Position numbers and translations under genes: made by a program
Shown: in pieces, positions 32,965 to 41,031 of the stretch
Position numbering within the stretch: position 1 is the first letter of the stretch
How the letters are laid out: each line of letters opens with the position of its first letter
Source of the DNA: Gemmatimonadetes bacterium 13_1_40CM_69_22
GTDB lineage: Bacteria; Gemmatimonadota; Gemmatimonadetes; Gemmatimonadales; GWC2-71-9
Assembly (NCBI GenBank): GCA_001917665.1
Contig: MNEL01000057.1
Span: forward strand, 1 to 64,000
Direction of reading: 5' to 3'
Length of the DNA: 64,000 bases
Notes under the pieces: generated by a model
Told to the model about the DNA's origin: nothing
What the model saw: only the letters and a program-made list of their open reading frames with translations
The model's database searches: none

Positions 32965-35798
32965 GGCGAAGCTCCGCAGTGGAGCTCGGACATCCGCCGG
33001 GTGGCGCTGTCGGCGCGGGCGCGGTAGCGCGCGTCGCCGCTCGCCCACAATCGCTTCACATCCCGGTATGCGCGGCACGCGACGTCGCCACGGTCGAGCA
33101 GCGGCGCGACGCGCCACCGCGCGAGCGCGCCGAATGCCCAGTCGACTTCGGCGAGCTCGGGTTCACCGACCGGGTAGCGGTACACGTCCGAGTTCTGGTA
33201 CCAGACCAGCTCCCGCCGCGCACCTTCTGGCGAAGCAACGCCTTGGTACCACTCCGCGCGAAGCAGGTGCAGCACGGCGCGGAAGAAGGGATCTGGATCG
33301 GACGCTCCTGCCTCCATGACCATCGCGGGCTCTGACAGCTTCAGCGCCTGACGCACATCGCCGCGAGACGCAGCCTCCACAGCGGACAGTAGTCGACCCA
33401 AGGGACGGGGCTGCGGCTCGTCCGCGAGCAGGGCGTGCACACCGGCATCGTCCCACTCTCCCAGCCGCCGGGCGACGAGGGCGATCATCCACGCGGCTCG
33501 CTGCCGCTCTTCCGGAGCGGTCGCCGGCAACGTAGCGCGCTCGGCGAGGGACGCGTGGATCGACGCCCACCGCGCGCGTCCGGCCGAGTCGGGATCGAAC
33601 GCGAGCCAAGCCGCCTCGAACTCGTCCGCGAACAGCGCGAGACGCCGTTCGCCGTAGCGGACCTGGAGCCGGCGTAGCGCCGCACGGGCCGAGTCGACGC
33701 GGCCCAGGCCGAGAGCGCCAAAAGTCTGCGCGAGCAGCGCCGAGCGGGCTAGCCGCGGGCGCGCTTCGAGGATCCGCCCGAGGTCAAGCGCGCCGAGTTG
33801 CGCGTCGAAGTACGGCAAATAACGCGCCCCAGCGTCGAGCGCGGTGGCGCCCGCAGCCTCCGTTTTGCGAACTTGCTCCACCGTGACGCTGTGGGCGCGG
33901 GCCGAGTCCAGGAAGCGCCAGGCGAAGGCGACATCGAGGAGCGCGCGAATCTGGGCGGTGAAGGCATCGCTCGACGGGCCGGTGGAACGCAATTGTATAA
34001 GCGCGCGGGTCGCCTCCTCCGAATCGCCGTCTGCGATCGCCCGCCACGCCAGGTGCTCCCACGCAGGGCCGAAGTCGGCGCGCCCCTCGAGCAGGTCGTT
34101 GAACGGCGGTACGGCTTCCCGCCGGGCGCGGCCGATAAGCGGGCCCCGGTGCAACAGCTCGTCGGCGAGGCGAAACCGCCCGAAGAAGAACTCCGGCCAG
34201 CGGCGGACGCCGGCCTCCAAATCGGCGATCCGGTGATCGAGGGGACGTGCCTCAGCGTCGATGAGCCATTGGTACTGAGCGGGAAACAGACTGCGGTGCT
34301 GCTCGTAGCGGGCGACCTCGTCGCTGTCTTCGGGAAGGCTGAGCCACCGGCCCACTTCGACGTGGCGCCAGTCACAGATCCAGCACGTCGTGTCGGCTGC
34401 CGCGGCTCGGCCGTAGGCCGCGTACGCTTCACCCCACCGCGCCTGGGCAAACAAGTGCTCCGCTGCGAGGAACGCCCCCCGAGCCGCAGGACCCTTGGGC
34501 AAGATCGCAGCGGGTAGCGACGGCTCGAGCGCTCGACCCGGACCGAGCAGAGAATCGAAGCTACCGGCCGCCAGATCCGCGACGCCCTGCCGCCAAGCCA
34601 TCGCCGGGAACGACGCCACCTTCTGCCAGCGCCCGCCCCCCGGACCCGCCCTCACGCGAATCGTGTCGCCAGTCGCGTTCACCTCGCCCTCGAGTCGCGT
34701 CTTGCGCTGGAACCGGCCCCACGGCCGTTCGCATGGGCCGCGCACGGCTAGATCCGGATACCGACCGAGAGCGTCTGCGAGGCCGCAGGAGATCGAATCC
34801 CCGAGCCACTGTTCTGCGGGCGAACTCGTGGTCGCGAAGCGTGTGATCTGGATTCGCGTCGGGCCACGCTGAAAGCCGAAGATGTCCGACAACCAGCGGA
34901 GGACCAGCGGCCTCCATGCGGGCAAGTTCGCTCCGAGCATGAGACACCCGATGGCAATGGCGATCACGCGACGCTGATAGGGCCAGACTCGCGCATGCCA
35001 AAGCCGACGCCGGAACGAAGTAGCGTCGCGCCAACGGTCCTCAGGCTTCCACGCGAGGGCGCGCTTGAGCACACGCGCCTCGAGACGGGGGACACCGGAC
35101 CACGCTCCGCGAGCCAAGCGCTGAGTCTCGAGCCAGTGCCGGCCCGTGTAGGCCTCATAAATCACTAGCGCTGCTGCGTACAGATCGGTGCCCGCCGTCG
35201 CCTCCGCTCCGCCAAGCTGCTCGGGCGACCAGTACGCGCGCGTCCCCGGTCTCATGCCCGGCGCGGTGAGCGGATCGCCGATGGACTCCAACGTCCCGCC
35301 CAGTACCTGAACGTTCTTGGCAATGCCGAAGTCCACGAGCACGGCGCTACCGGCGACGAGGAAGACGTTCGCCGGCTTCACGTCCCGGTGGACGATGCCA
35401 CGGGTGTGTGCGGCCTCGAGCGCGGCGAGCAGATCGCGGCCGAGCTTGCGAACCTCGTTTGCGGGAATCGGCCCTTTTCGCAGGCGATCGGCGACCGTCT
35501 CGCCCTCGAGATACTGCATGGTGTAGTACGGCAGGCCATCAGGGGTCTCGTCGGCCTCGTACACCGGCACAATGTTGGGATGGGAGACGTGGGCGAGGGT
35601 CTTCGCTTCGCGCTGGAAGCGCTCGGTGGCGATGGCGGTGTGCAGCTCGGGACGGATGACCTTGACGGCGACCGGGCGGTCGAGCGAGACCTGGCGGGCC
35701 AATACGACGATCCCCATGCCCCCGCTCCCCAGCTCGCGTTCGACCTGGTAGCCCTTCTCCGCCAGAGCGGCCCGCACCCGCTCGAAGAACGAGGGCAT
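32961..35798 (-). CDS. Membrane Ser/Thr protein kinase with C-terminal helical-repeat sensor (copy B)
   Basis: 945 residues from ATG 35798. Kinase domain: GSGGMG (24-29), K46, HRDVKPAN (137-144), DFG (156-158), SPE in place of APE (191-193). A single hydrophobic helix near 270-290 is followed by a TolB-N-like segment RIQITRFATTSSPAEQWLGD. The remainder is TPR-like (ARWGEAYAAYGRAAAADTTCWICDW and similar, in broken repeats), with a Cys pair CWIC. The sensor diverges from that of copy A, so the two kinases probably read different envelope cues. Directly precedes and overlaps the BTAD gene it probably controls. Confidence 0.87.
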   Translation of the reverse strand: MPSFFERVRAALAEKGYQVERELGSGGMGIVVLARQVSLDRPVAVKVIRPELHTAIATERFQREAKTLAHVSHPNIVPVYEADETPDGLPYYTMQYLEGETVADRLRKGPIPANEVRKLGRDLLAALEAAHTRGIVHRDVKPANVFLVAGSAVLVDFGIAKNVQVLGGTLESIGDPLTAPGMRPGTRAYWSPEQLGGAEATAGTDLYAAALVIYEAYTGRHWLETQRLARGAWSGVPRLEARVLKRALAWKPEDRWRDATSFRRRLWHARVWPYQRRVIAIAIGCLMLGANLPAWRPLVLRWLSDIFGFQRGPTRIQITRFATTSSPAEQWLGDSISCGLADALGRYPDLAVRGPCERPWGRFQRKTRLEGEVNATGDTIRVRAGPGGGRWQKVASFPAMAWRQGVADLAAGSFDSLLGPGRALEPSLPAAILPKGPAARGAFLAAEHLFAQARWGEAYAAYGRAAAADTTCWICDWRHVEVGRWLSLPEDSDEVARYEQHRSLFPAQYQWLIDAEARPLDHRIADLEAGVRRWPEFFFGRFRLADELLHRGPLIGRARREAVPPFNDLLEGRADFGPAWEHLAWRAIADGDSEEATRALIQLRSTGPSSDAFTAQIRALLDVAFAWRFLDSARAHSVTVEQVRKTEAAGATALDAGARYLPYFDAQLGALDLGRILEARPRLARSALLAQTFGALGLGRVDSARAALRRLQVRYGERRLALFADEFEAAWLAFDPDSAGRARWASIHASLAERATLPATAPEERQRAAWMIALVARRLGEWDDAGVHALLADEPQPRPLGRLLSAVEAASRGDVRQALKLSEPAMVMEAGASDPDPFFRAVLHLLRAEWYQGVASPEGARRELVWYQNSDVYRYPVGEPELAEVDWAFGALARWRVAPLLDRGDVACRAYRDVKRLWASGDARYRARADSATRRMSELHCGASP

Positions 35799-35819
35799 GG
35801 ATGGATGTCCCGGCGAGAG

Positions 35820-35848
35820 AACATCCCGGCCGGTCACCGGAAAGTCAA
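35820..35848 (-). promoter_or_regulatory. Probable promoter of the kinase B / BTAD B operon
   Basis: On the minus strand TTGACT (35848-35843), a 17-base spacer and GATGTT (35825-35820), ending 21 bases upstream of the kinase ATG. The -35 matches 5 of 6 consensus bases; the -10 is weak. It abuts the terminator hairpin of the upstream cupredoxin gene. Confidence 0.35.
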
Positions 35849-35849
35849 A

Positions 35850-35877
35850 CGGCCCCGGGACCAATGCCCCGGGGCCG
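35850..35877 (-). terminator. Rho-independent-type terminator of the cupredoxin gene
   Basis: CGGCCCCGGG (35850-35859) pairs perfectly with CCCGGGGCCG (35868-35877) around an 8-base loop. Read on the minus strand the stem is followed by TTTGACTTT, a short T-rich tail. Confidence 0.65.
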
Positions 35878-35903
35878 TGACGTCCCGCGACGCAGGCAGC
35901 GGG

Positions 35904-36386
35904 CTACTGCACCGTGAGCGTGATGTGCATGCCGAGCGCGACGTGCGGCATACAGTACCCCTTGTAGTTGCCCGCCGGCGCCCCGGCGAACGACACGTCG
36001 TACTTCTCGTTCGGCTGGGTCAGGAACGGGCCGGTGAGATCGCCCATGGGGTTGGGCATGCCCTTCTTCAGCACGTCCGCGGCGCCCTTCGGGACCGAGT
36101 CGGGGTAGAACGCGACGTTGTGCGGGCCGCCCGACACATTGATGAACCGCACAATGGCGCCCGGCTTGATGGTCAACGTCGCCGGCTCGAACGCGGCCTT
36201 GGTGGTGCCGTTGCCGGTCATCTTCACCTCGACGATGACCGCTCCGGTCGCGGGCGCCGCGGGCGCCGCCGCAGCGTTCGCCGCCGCGGGAACGGCCGCC
36301 GCTGCCTGAGACGCGTCCGGTTTGCTCCCGCCGCCGCAGGCCACGGCGCCGAGCGCGAGAAGCGAGGTGAGCGCAATCAACCGCAT
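35904..36386 (-). CDS. Plastocyanin/azurin-like cupredoxin lipoprotein
   Basis: 160 residues. ATG 36386 is supported by GGAGG eight bases upstream. Lipoprotein signal with lipobox GAVAC, an alanine-rich linker (about 25-55), then a single cupredoxin domain. Type I copper ligands visible: His in GGPHNVAFYP and Cys-His-Met in YKGYCMPHVALGM. Role: small one-electron carrier at the membrane surface. The alternative complex III operon at 42688-49907 is a likely electron donor (inference). It is divergent from the rhodanese/MBL gene, with a CRP-type palindrome between. Confidence 0.85.
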   Translation of the reverse strand: MRLIALTSLLALGAVACGGGSKPDASQAAAAVPAAANAAAAPAAPATGAVIVEVKMTGNGTTKAAFEPATLTIKPGAIVRFINVSGGPHNVAFYPDSVPKGAADVLKKGMPNPMGDLTGPFLTQPNEKYDVSFAGAPAGNYKGYCMPHVALGMHITLTVQ

Positions 36387-36420
36387 GCTGATGTCCTCCG
36401 AGACGATGGCTGGGTGTCGC

Positions 36421-36438
36421 TTGTGAACGCGTTCACAA
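36421..36438. promoter_or_regulatory. Perfect CRP/FNR-family palindrome between divergent genes
   Basis: TTGTGAACGCGTTCACAA is an 18-bp perfect palindrome containing TGTGA-N6-TCACA, the consensus of CRP-type regulators. It lies 34 bases upstream of the cupredoxin start and 84 bases upstream of the rhodanese/MBL start. Confidence 0.6.
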
Positions 36439-36522
36439 TAACCCGGCGGCCCGCAAAACGGGAGACCTCGCGCGCCGGGGCCGCGGTTGCATTTTCGCAC
36501 GCCCGCGACGACACTCATCCCC

Positions 36523-37674
36523 ATGCCGAGCGCCCCGATTCCTCAAATCTCGCCCGATGAGCTCGCGCGGCGCCTCGACTCAGGCGAGCCCGTGCAACTG
36601 CTCGATATCCGCGCCGCGGAGCGGGTCGCGCAGGGCGCGGTGAGTTTCGGGCCTACGCTCGACTTCCGTGCCCTCCCCGCCTCCCAGATCTATCGGCTAC
36701 CCCACCTCGAGCCGCTCGAGCTCGACCCACGCCGGCCGGTCGTCGTGATCTGCGGGCATGGCAACTCGAGCAAACAGGCCACGCTGTTCCTGCGCGAGCG
36801 TGGGTTCGAGGCGTACTCCGTCAGCGGCGGGATGGCGGCGTGGGAGACGGTGTATCTGGCGCGAGTCCTCACACCCACGCCCTCCGTGGAGCACGTCGTC
36901 CAGCTCGACCGGGTCGGGAAGGGCGCGCTCTCCTACGTGCTGGTGAGCGATGGCGACGCCGTAGTCATCGATCCGGGCCGCCACGTCGAGCGCTACGATG
37001 AGCTGCTCCAGGAGCTCGGGGCCACGCCGGCCGCGGTGGTCGACACCCACATGCACGCGGACTACCTGAGCGGCGCGCGCGCGGCCGCCGCGCGGTGGCG
37101 TGTGCCCTACTTCCTCCATCCCGACGACGCCCGCTCCCCGTACGACGGGACCGAGGGCCGCTTCACCTCTCAACCGGTCACGGAGGGCGACACCGTCGCC
37201 TTCGGGCGCGCCACGCTGCGCGTGCAGCACGTTCCCGGACACACCCTGGGCAGTATCGCGCTGCTGGCGGACGACGCACTCGCGCTCACGGGGGACTTCC
37301 TGTTCGTCCAGTCGGTGGGCCGCCCTGACCTGGGCGGGCAGCGGGACGCTTGGACCCGGCTCCTGTGGCAGAGCCTCGCGCGGATACGACGCGAGTGGTC
37401 GGGCGATCGACTCGTGCTCCCCGCGCACTACGCCGGCGAGCCCGAGCGCCGCGCCGACCGCAGCGTCGCGGCGCGCTTCGATGTCATCACGGCGACCAAC
37501 GAGGCGATCGCCATCCGCGACGAAGCGGCGCTCCTCGGGTGGGTTGCGCACAACACGCCCGCGCCACCCGAGAGCTACCGGACGATCAAGCTGGCGAATC
37601 TGGGCCTGGTGGATGTGTCGGAGGCGGACGCGGAGATCTTGGAGTTCGGGCAGAATCAGTGCGCGGTGAAATAG
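36523..37674 (+). CDS. Rhodanese / metallo-beta-lactamase-fold fusion (persulfide dioxygenase-like)
   Basis: 383 residues from ATG 36523. An N-terminal rhodanese domain (about 1-110) has active cysteine loop CGHGNSSKQA. A C-terminal glyoxalase-II/ETHE1-like metallo-hydrolase (about 120-383) has DTHMHADYLSGA, HVPGHTLGSIAL and TGDFLFVQSVGRPDL. In ETHE1 the first motif is T-H-x-H-A-D-H; here the last histidine is tyrosine. The order is the reverse of many MBL-rhodanese fusions. Expected role: persulfide oxidation or sulfane-sulfur transfer, using glutathione or another thiol. The Y substitution makes the metal site uncertain. Confidence 0.8.
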   Translation: MPSAPIPQISPDELARRLDSGEPVQLLDIRAAERVAQGAVSFGPTLDFRALPASQIYRLPHLEPLELDPRRPVVVICGHGNSSKQATLFLRERGFEAYSVSGGMAAWETVYLARVLTPTPSVEHVVQLDRVGKGALSYVLVSDGDAVVIDPGRHVERYDELLQELGATPAAVVDTHMHADYLSGARAAAARWRVPYFLHPDDARSPYDGTEGRFTSQPVTEGDTVAFGRATLRVQHVPGHTLGSIALLADDALALTGDFLFVQSVGRPDLGGQRDAWTRLLWQSLARIRREWSGDRLVLPAHYAGEPERRADRSVAARFDVITATNEAIAIRDEAALLGWVAHNTPAPPESYRTIKLANLGLVDVSEADAEILEFGQNQCAVK

Positions 37675-37715
37675 ACGTCAGACAGACGTCAGACATCTGA
37701 CGTCTGACGTCTATT
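37670..37715. repeat. Palindrome built from TGACGTC heptamers at convergent stop codons
   Basis: Perfect 14-bp arms (AATAGACGTCAGAC at 37670-37683 and its complement at 37702-37715) enclose a second small hairpin GTCAGA/TCTGAC. Heptamers TGACGTC/GACGTCA recur in both arms. Both convergent genes end inside it: TAG at 37672 on plus and TAG (read as CTA at 37711) on minus. Likely a shared terminator grown from short tandem repeats. Confidence 0.7.
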
Positions 37716-38046
37716 CTACTGGCGCCTGGAGCACGACGTACGTCCAATCCGTTCCGCCCAGGGTCTGCAGCCCGTACGGCACGCCCGCGGGAATGTGCAC
37801 CAGGTCGTTCGCCGCCACCTCGATGCGGTCACCGTCGAGCAGCATCACCCCGCGGCCCGTGAGCGTGAAGATCAGAATCCCCGTCGCATCTTCCACGGAG
37901 ATCGGCAGCGCGGCACCGGGTTGCATGATCATGTGCTCGAAGCTGAGCCCGGCGAGCATGCCGGGGAGATTGAGAACCGTATGGCGGCGCAAGTCCTCCG
38001 CCGTCGTAGGCAGCTTGGTGAGGCGGCGGTAAGTGTAGCGCGGCAC
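37711..38046 (-). CDS. Small cupin-domain protein
   Basis: 111 residues from GTG 38046, chosen because GGGGAC lies upstream and the fold begins there. Two cupin motifs are recognisable: MIMQPGAALPISVEDATGIL (motif 1 region, without the usual His pair) and VAANDLVHIPAGVPYGL (G/N-D-x-x-x-I-P-A-G-x-P, motif 2). The missing histidines in motif 1 suggest either no metal or a substrate-binding role. Convergent with the rhodanese fusion, divergent from the vWA gene. Confidence 0.72.
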   Translation of the reverse strand: MPRYTYRRLTKLPTTAEDLRRHTVLNLPGMLAGLSFEHMIMQPGAALPISVEDATGILIFTLTGRGVMLLDGDRIEVAANDLVHIPAGVPYGLQTLGGTDWTYVVLQAPVE

Positions 38047-38247
38047 GAGTCCCCGTCCCCTAGGGCGCGGCAATCGTACGGCCGACAACGCACAGGCGCG
38101 CTCCAAAATGGCGCTGCGCGTCCCCTCCCCGCAACCCCTTGGCGCACTGCACAGTACCACACCCGCCCCCGCCGTCGTGACGCCCACTGTGCAACCCGTT
38201 CCATGTCAATCGTCTCTCATGGCGTCCCTTCACAGGAACCGGTCGCC

Positions 38248-40419
38248 ATGTTGTCTCTGAAGCGTCTGTTCGGTCTCTGCTCCACGCTCCTGTCGATTGC
38301 ACCCGCGGCTCTCGCGCAGGGCTGGATCGAGCCGGTGCGGCCGCTCCCCCGTGGGACGATCGAGAAGGTGCGCAGCGCCGTGCAGGTGGCGGTGACCGGA
38401 CGCATCGCCCGCGTGTCCGTAGAAGAATGGTTCCGCAACACCGGGCCGCTGATGGACGAGGGGAGCTACCTGTATCCGCTGCCGGGCGAGACGGTGTTCA
38501 GCGATTTCTCCCTCTGGCAGGGGGACCGCGAGCTGAAAGGCGAGCCGATGGACGCCGGGCAAGCGCGCGCGATCTACGAGCAGATCGTGCGGCGCCGGCG
38601 TGACCCCGCCTTGATCGAGCTCGCCGGCCACGGGCTGCTGCGGGCCAGGGTCTTCCCCATCGCACCTGGCGAGACGCGCAAGATCACGCTGCGTTACACG
38701 CAGATCCTCGATCGAGTAGGTGATGCCATGCGGTTCCGGTACGCAGCCGGGACGGCAGCGCCCTCCCGGAGCTTCCGGCTCCAGGTGGACAGCGCCGCGC
38801 GCTGGGGCGACCCGTACTCGCCCACCCACCGGCTGACGGTGAGCCACAGCGGCGATCACCTCGAGCTCGCCCTGGCGGACACCACGGCCGGCGGCGATCT
38901 GGAGCTGCTGCTGCCGCTGGCGCGCGGGTTGGTAGGGACCTCGCTCCTCACGCACCAACCAGTGGGTGAGGACGGATTCTTCATGTTGCTGCTCGCACCT
39001 GGCCGGGCCGCAGAGACGGGAGCGCCTGTGCGGCGTGACATCGTAGCCGTGCTCGACGTGTCCGGGTCGATGTCCGGCGACAAGCTCGACCAGGCGAGGG
39101 CTGCGCTCGTCCAACTGCTCGGCACATTGCGCCGGGGGGACCGGTTCCGCGTGGTCACGTTCGGGAGCGGAGTGCGCCGCTACGCCGCCGGGTGGACCGA
39201 GGTATCGGCGGACAACGTCCACGCCGCCCAGGACTGGGTCCGCCGGCTCGACACCAACGGCGGCACCAACATCGCGGGTGCGCTCACGGAGGCCTTCGCC
39301 GAGCGGCCGGGCGAGGGCGCCCTCGGCGTCGTCGTGTTCTTGACGGATGGACTGCCCACGGTGGGCGAGACCGATCCCGAGCGTATCGCCGACCAGGCGG
39401 AGCACGGCCGGGGGCCGTTTCGGGTCTTTGCCTTCGGAATCGGGTACGACGTGAACACCTACCTCCTGGACCGGCTGACCGACCGCGCGCGCGGCGTCAC
39501 CGAATACATCCGGCCGGGCGGCGACATCGAGCAGGCGGTGGGGTCGCTCGCGACGAAGATCGCAAGCCCGGTGCTCACCGATCTCGCCCTGCGGGGCGAC
39601 GGCGTCGAGCTCTACGACCTGCAGCCGGAGCGCCTGCCCGATCTGTTCGCGGGTGACGAGCTGGTGTTGTTCGGGCGAAATCGGGGAGAAGGGAGAAGGG
39701 AGAGGTCCGTGACCGTGACTGGACGGAGAAACGGCCGGGAAGAGTCCTTCACGACGAATGCCCGGTTCGGCGACGAGAACGCCGGGAGCGACTACGTGCC
39801 GCAGCTGTGGGCCGCTCGCAAAGTGGGCGCCCTGTCTCGAGAGATCCGGCTCCACGGACCGAACACGGAGATCGTGAACGAGCTGAAGCGGCTCGCGCTG
39901 CGCTACGGCATCCTCACCGAGTACACATCCTATCTCGTGCAGGAGCCCAATCAGGTCGTGGTCCGGCCGATGTTCGATCGCGCCCCGCCCGCTGCCCCGG
40001 CCCCGCAAGACCAGGCAGGCGCCGCCGCGGTGGAGCGGTCCCGCGCAGAGCGGGCGCTCTCCGGCTCGCTCCAGCTGAGCGCCGTGACCGTCACTGGCGC
40101 GGCGGCCGACTCCGTGATCACACGCGGCTCCGCTGAGGCCACGCGCATACGGCGGGTCGGCGGTCGCGTCTTCCTGTGGCGCGACAGCACCTGGACGGAC
40201 AGCGCGCACGGCGACTCGTTGCAGGTGGTTTCGGTGGCGGCGTTCAGCGACGCCTACTTCGCCCTGCTGCACGCCCTCCCCGAGCTCGTGAAGCCCGCGA
40301 CGCTGGAGCCCGCAGTCCTCGTGGCCGGCCGGCGCGTGAGCATCAAGATTGAGGCGGGGGGCAAGACCGCTTGGGCACCGGGCGAGTTGGCGAAGGTCGT
40401 CACGGATTTCAGGGGATAG
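38248..40419 (+). CDS. Secreted VIT / von Willebrand factor A domain protein
   Basis: 723 residues. ATG 38248 precedes a clear signal peptide (LSLKRLFGLCSTLLSIAPAA, cleaved near ALA-QG); an upstream in-frame ATG at 38202 lacks these features. VIT domain at about 30-150 (EEWFRNTGPLMDEGSYLYPL), then a vWA domain with intact metal-ion-dependent adhesion site: LDVSGSMSGD, TNGGTNI and FLTDGLPT. The C-terminal quarter has a beta-rich module (VGGRVFLWRDSTWTD) and a short LSAVTVTGAA motif reminiscent of TonB-box-like sequences. Probably an envelope protein-protein adhesion or assembly factor. The ECF sigma genes downstream share the orientation. Confidence 0.82.
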   Translation: MLSLKRLFGLCSTLLSIAPAALAQGWIEPVRPLPRGTIEKVRSAVQVAVTGRIARVSVEEWFRNTGPLMDEGSYLYPLPGETVFSDFSLWQGDRELKGEPMDAGQARAIYEQIVRRRRDPALIELAGHGLLRARVFPIAPGETRKITLRYTQILDRVGDAMRFRYAAGTAAPSRSFRLQVDSAARWGDPYSPTHRLTVSHSGDHLELALADTTAGGDLELLLPLARGLVGTSLLTHQPVGEDGFFMLLLAPGRAAETGAPVRRDIVAVLDVSGSMSGDKLDQARAALVQLLGTLRRGDRFRVVTFGSGVRRYAAGWTEVSADNVHAAQDWVRRLDTNGGTNIAGALTEAFAERPGEGALGVVVFLTDGLPTVGETDPERIADQAEHGRGPFRVFAFGIGYDVNTYLLDRLTDRARGVTEYIRPGGDIEQAVGSLATKIASPVLTDLALRGDGVELYDLQPERLPDLFAGDELVLFGRNRGEGRRERSVTVTGRRNGREESFTTNARFGDENAGSDYVPQLWAARKVGALSREIRLHGPNTEIVNELKRLALRYGILTEYTSYLVQEPNQVVVRPMFDRAPPAAPAPQDQAGAAAVERSRAERALSGSLQLSAVTVTGAAADSVITRGSAEATRIRRVGGRVFLWRDSTWTDSAHGDSLQVVSVAAFSDAYFALLHALPELVKPATLEPAVLVAGRRVSIKIEAGGKTAWAPGELAKVVTDFRG
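39684..39704. repeat. GGGAGAA heptamer triplet inside the vWA gene
   Basis: Units 39684-39690, 39691-39697 and 39698-39704 (last base changed) encode a Gly/Arg/Glu stretch GEGRRERS. Unit length 7 is not a multiple of 3, so slippage by one unit would shift the reading frame after the vWA domain. Confidence 0.65.
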
Positions 40420-40422
40420 TGC

Positions 40423-40520
40423 GAATGCGGAATTCGGAATGCGGAATGCGGAATCACAAGGGTAGTTCGTGGACGGGACATGGCCGTTCATTCCGCATTC
40501 CACATTCCGCATTCCACATT
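40423..40520. repeat. Inverted arrays of GCGGAAT heptamers
   Basis: About four GCGGAAT-type units (40423-40454, one interrupted by GAATTC) face about four ATTCCGC-type units (40490-40520) across a 35-base spacer. The two arms can pair over about 20 bases. The structure fills the 108 bases between the vWA stop and the ECF sigma start, ending 7 bases before it. Confidence 0.7.
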
Positions 40521-40527
40521 TGATCTC

Positions 40528-41031
40528 ATGCCCGACGACCTGGCCGACGTGTACCGGACCACGTACCGCGCCCTGGTGCGGTTCCTGTACCGCAAGGTGT
40601 GGGACGCGGAGCGCGCGGAGGACCTCGCCCAGGAGGCGTTCGCCCGGGCGCTCGTCCACAAGCCCGCGCACGCGCGCGGCTGGCTGTTCGTCGTGGCGGC
40701 GAACATGGCGCGCGACGACGCCCGGCGCGCCGCGCGGGAGCGGCGCCACCTCACGCTCCTGAAGAGCGAGCCGCCGGCCAGCGCTCCGCCGTCGGATGAG
40801 GCGCTGCACACGGAAGGCGAGCGGTCGCAGGTGCGCACCGCACTCGAACAGCTCACGCCGCGCGACCGCGAAGTGCTCCTCCTGTGGGATTCGGGACTGT
40901 CGTACGACGAGATCGCCACGCAGACGGGGTTGGCGCGCGGCGCCATCGGCACGACCCTCGCCCGCGCGCGCCGCCGGCTGGTGGAGGCGTTCGAGGCGGG
41001 AAGGACAGGTGAACATGTCGCACGTGGATGA
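40528..41031 (+). CDS. ECF-type RNA polymerase sigma factor
   Basis: 167 residues from ATG 40528; starts further upstream would be encoded by the heptamer array. Region 2: DVYRTTYRALVRFLYRKVWDAERAEDLAQEAFARAL, shown here as two adjoining helices with the conserved D-x-E/A-x-D-L-x-Q-E core. Region 4: LTPRDREVLLLWDSGLSYDEIATQTGLARGAIGTTLARAR, a helix-turn-helix. The gene overlaps the anti-sigma gene by 17 bases. Its own promoter and target promoters are not recognisable. It may control the upstream vWA gene. Confidence 0.87.
   Translation: MPDDLADVYRTTYRALVRFLYRKVWDAERAEDLAQEAFARALVHKPAHARGWLFVVAANMARDDARRAARERRHLTLLKSEPPASAPPSDEALHTEGERSQVRTALEQLTPRDREVLLLWDSGLSYDEIATQTGLARGAIGTTLARARRRLVEAFEAGRTGEHVARG

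Noticed and set aside
40423-40520. CRISPR-like array
   Set aside because: Units are only 7 bases, in inverted halves with no unique spacers and no cas genes nearby.
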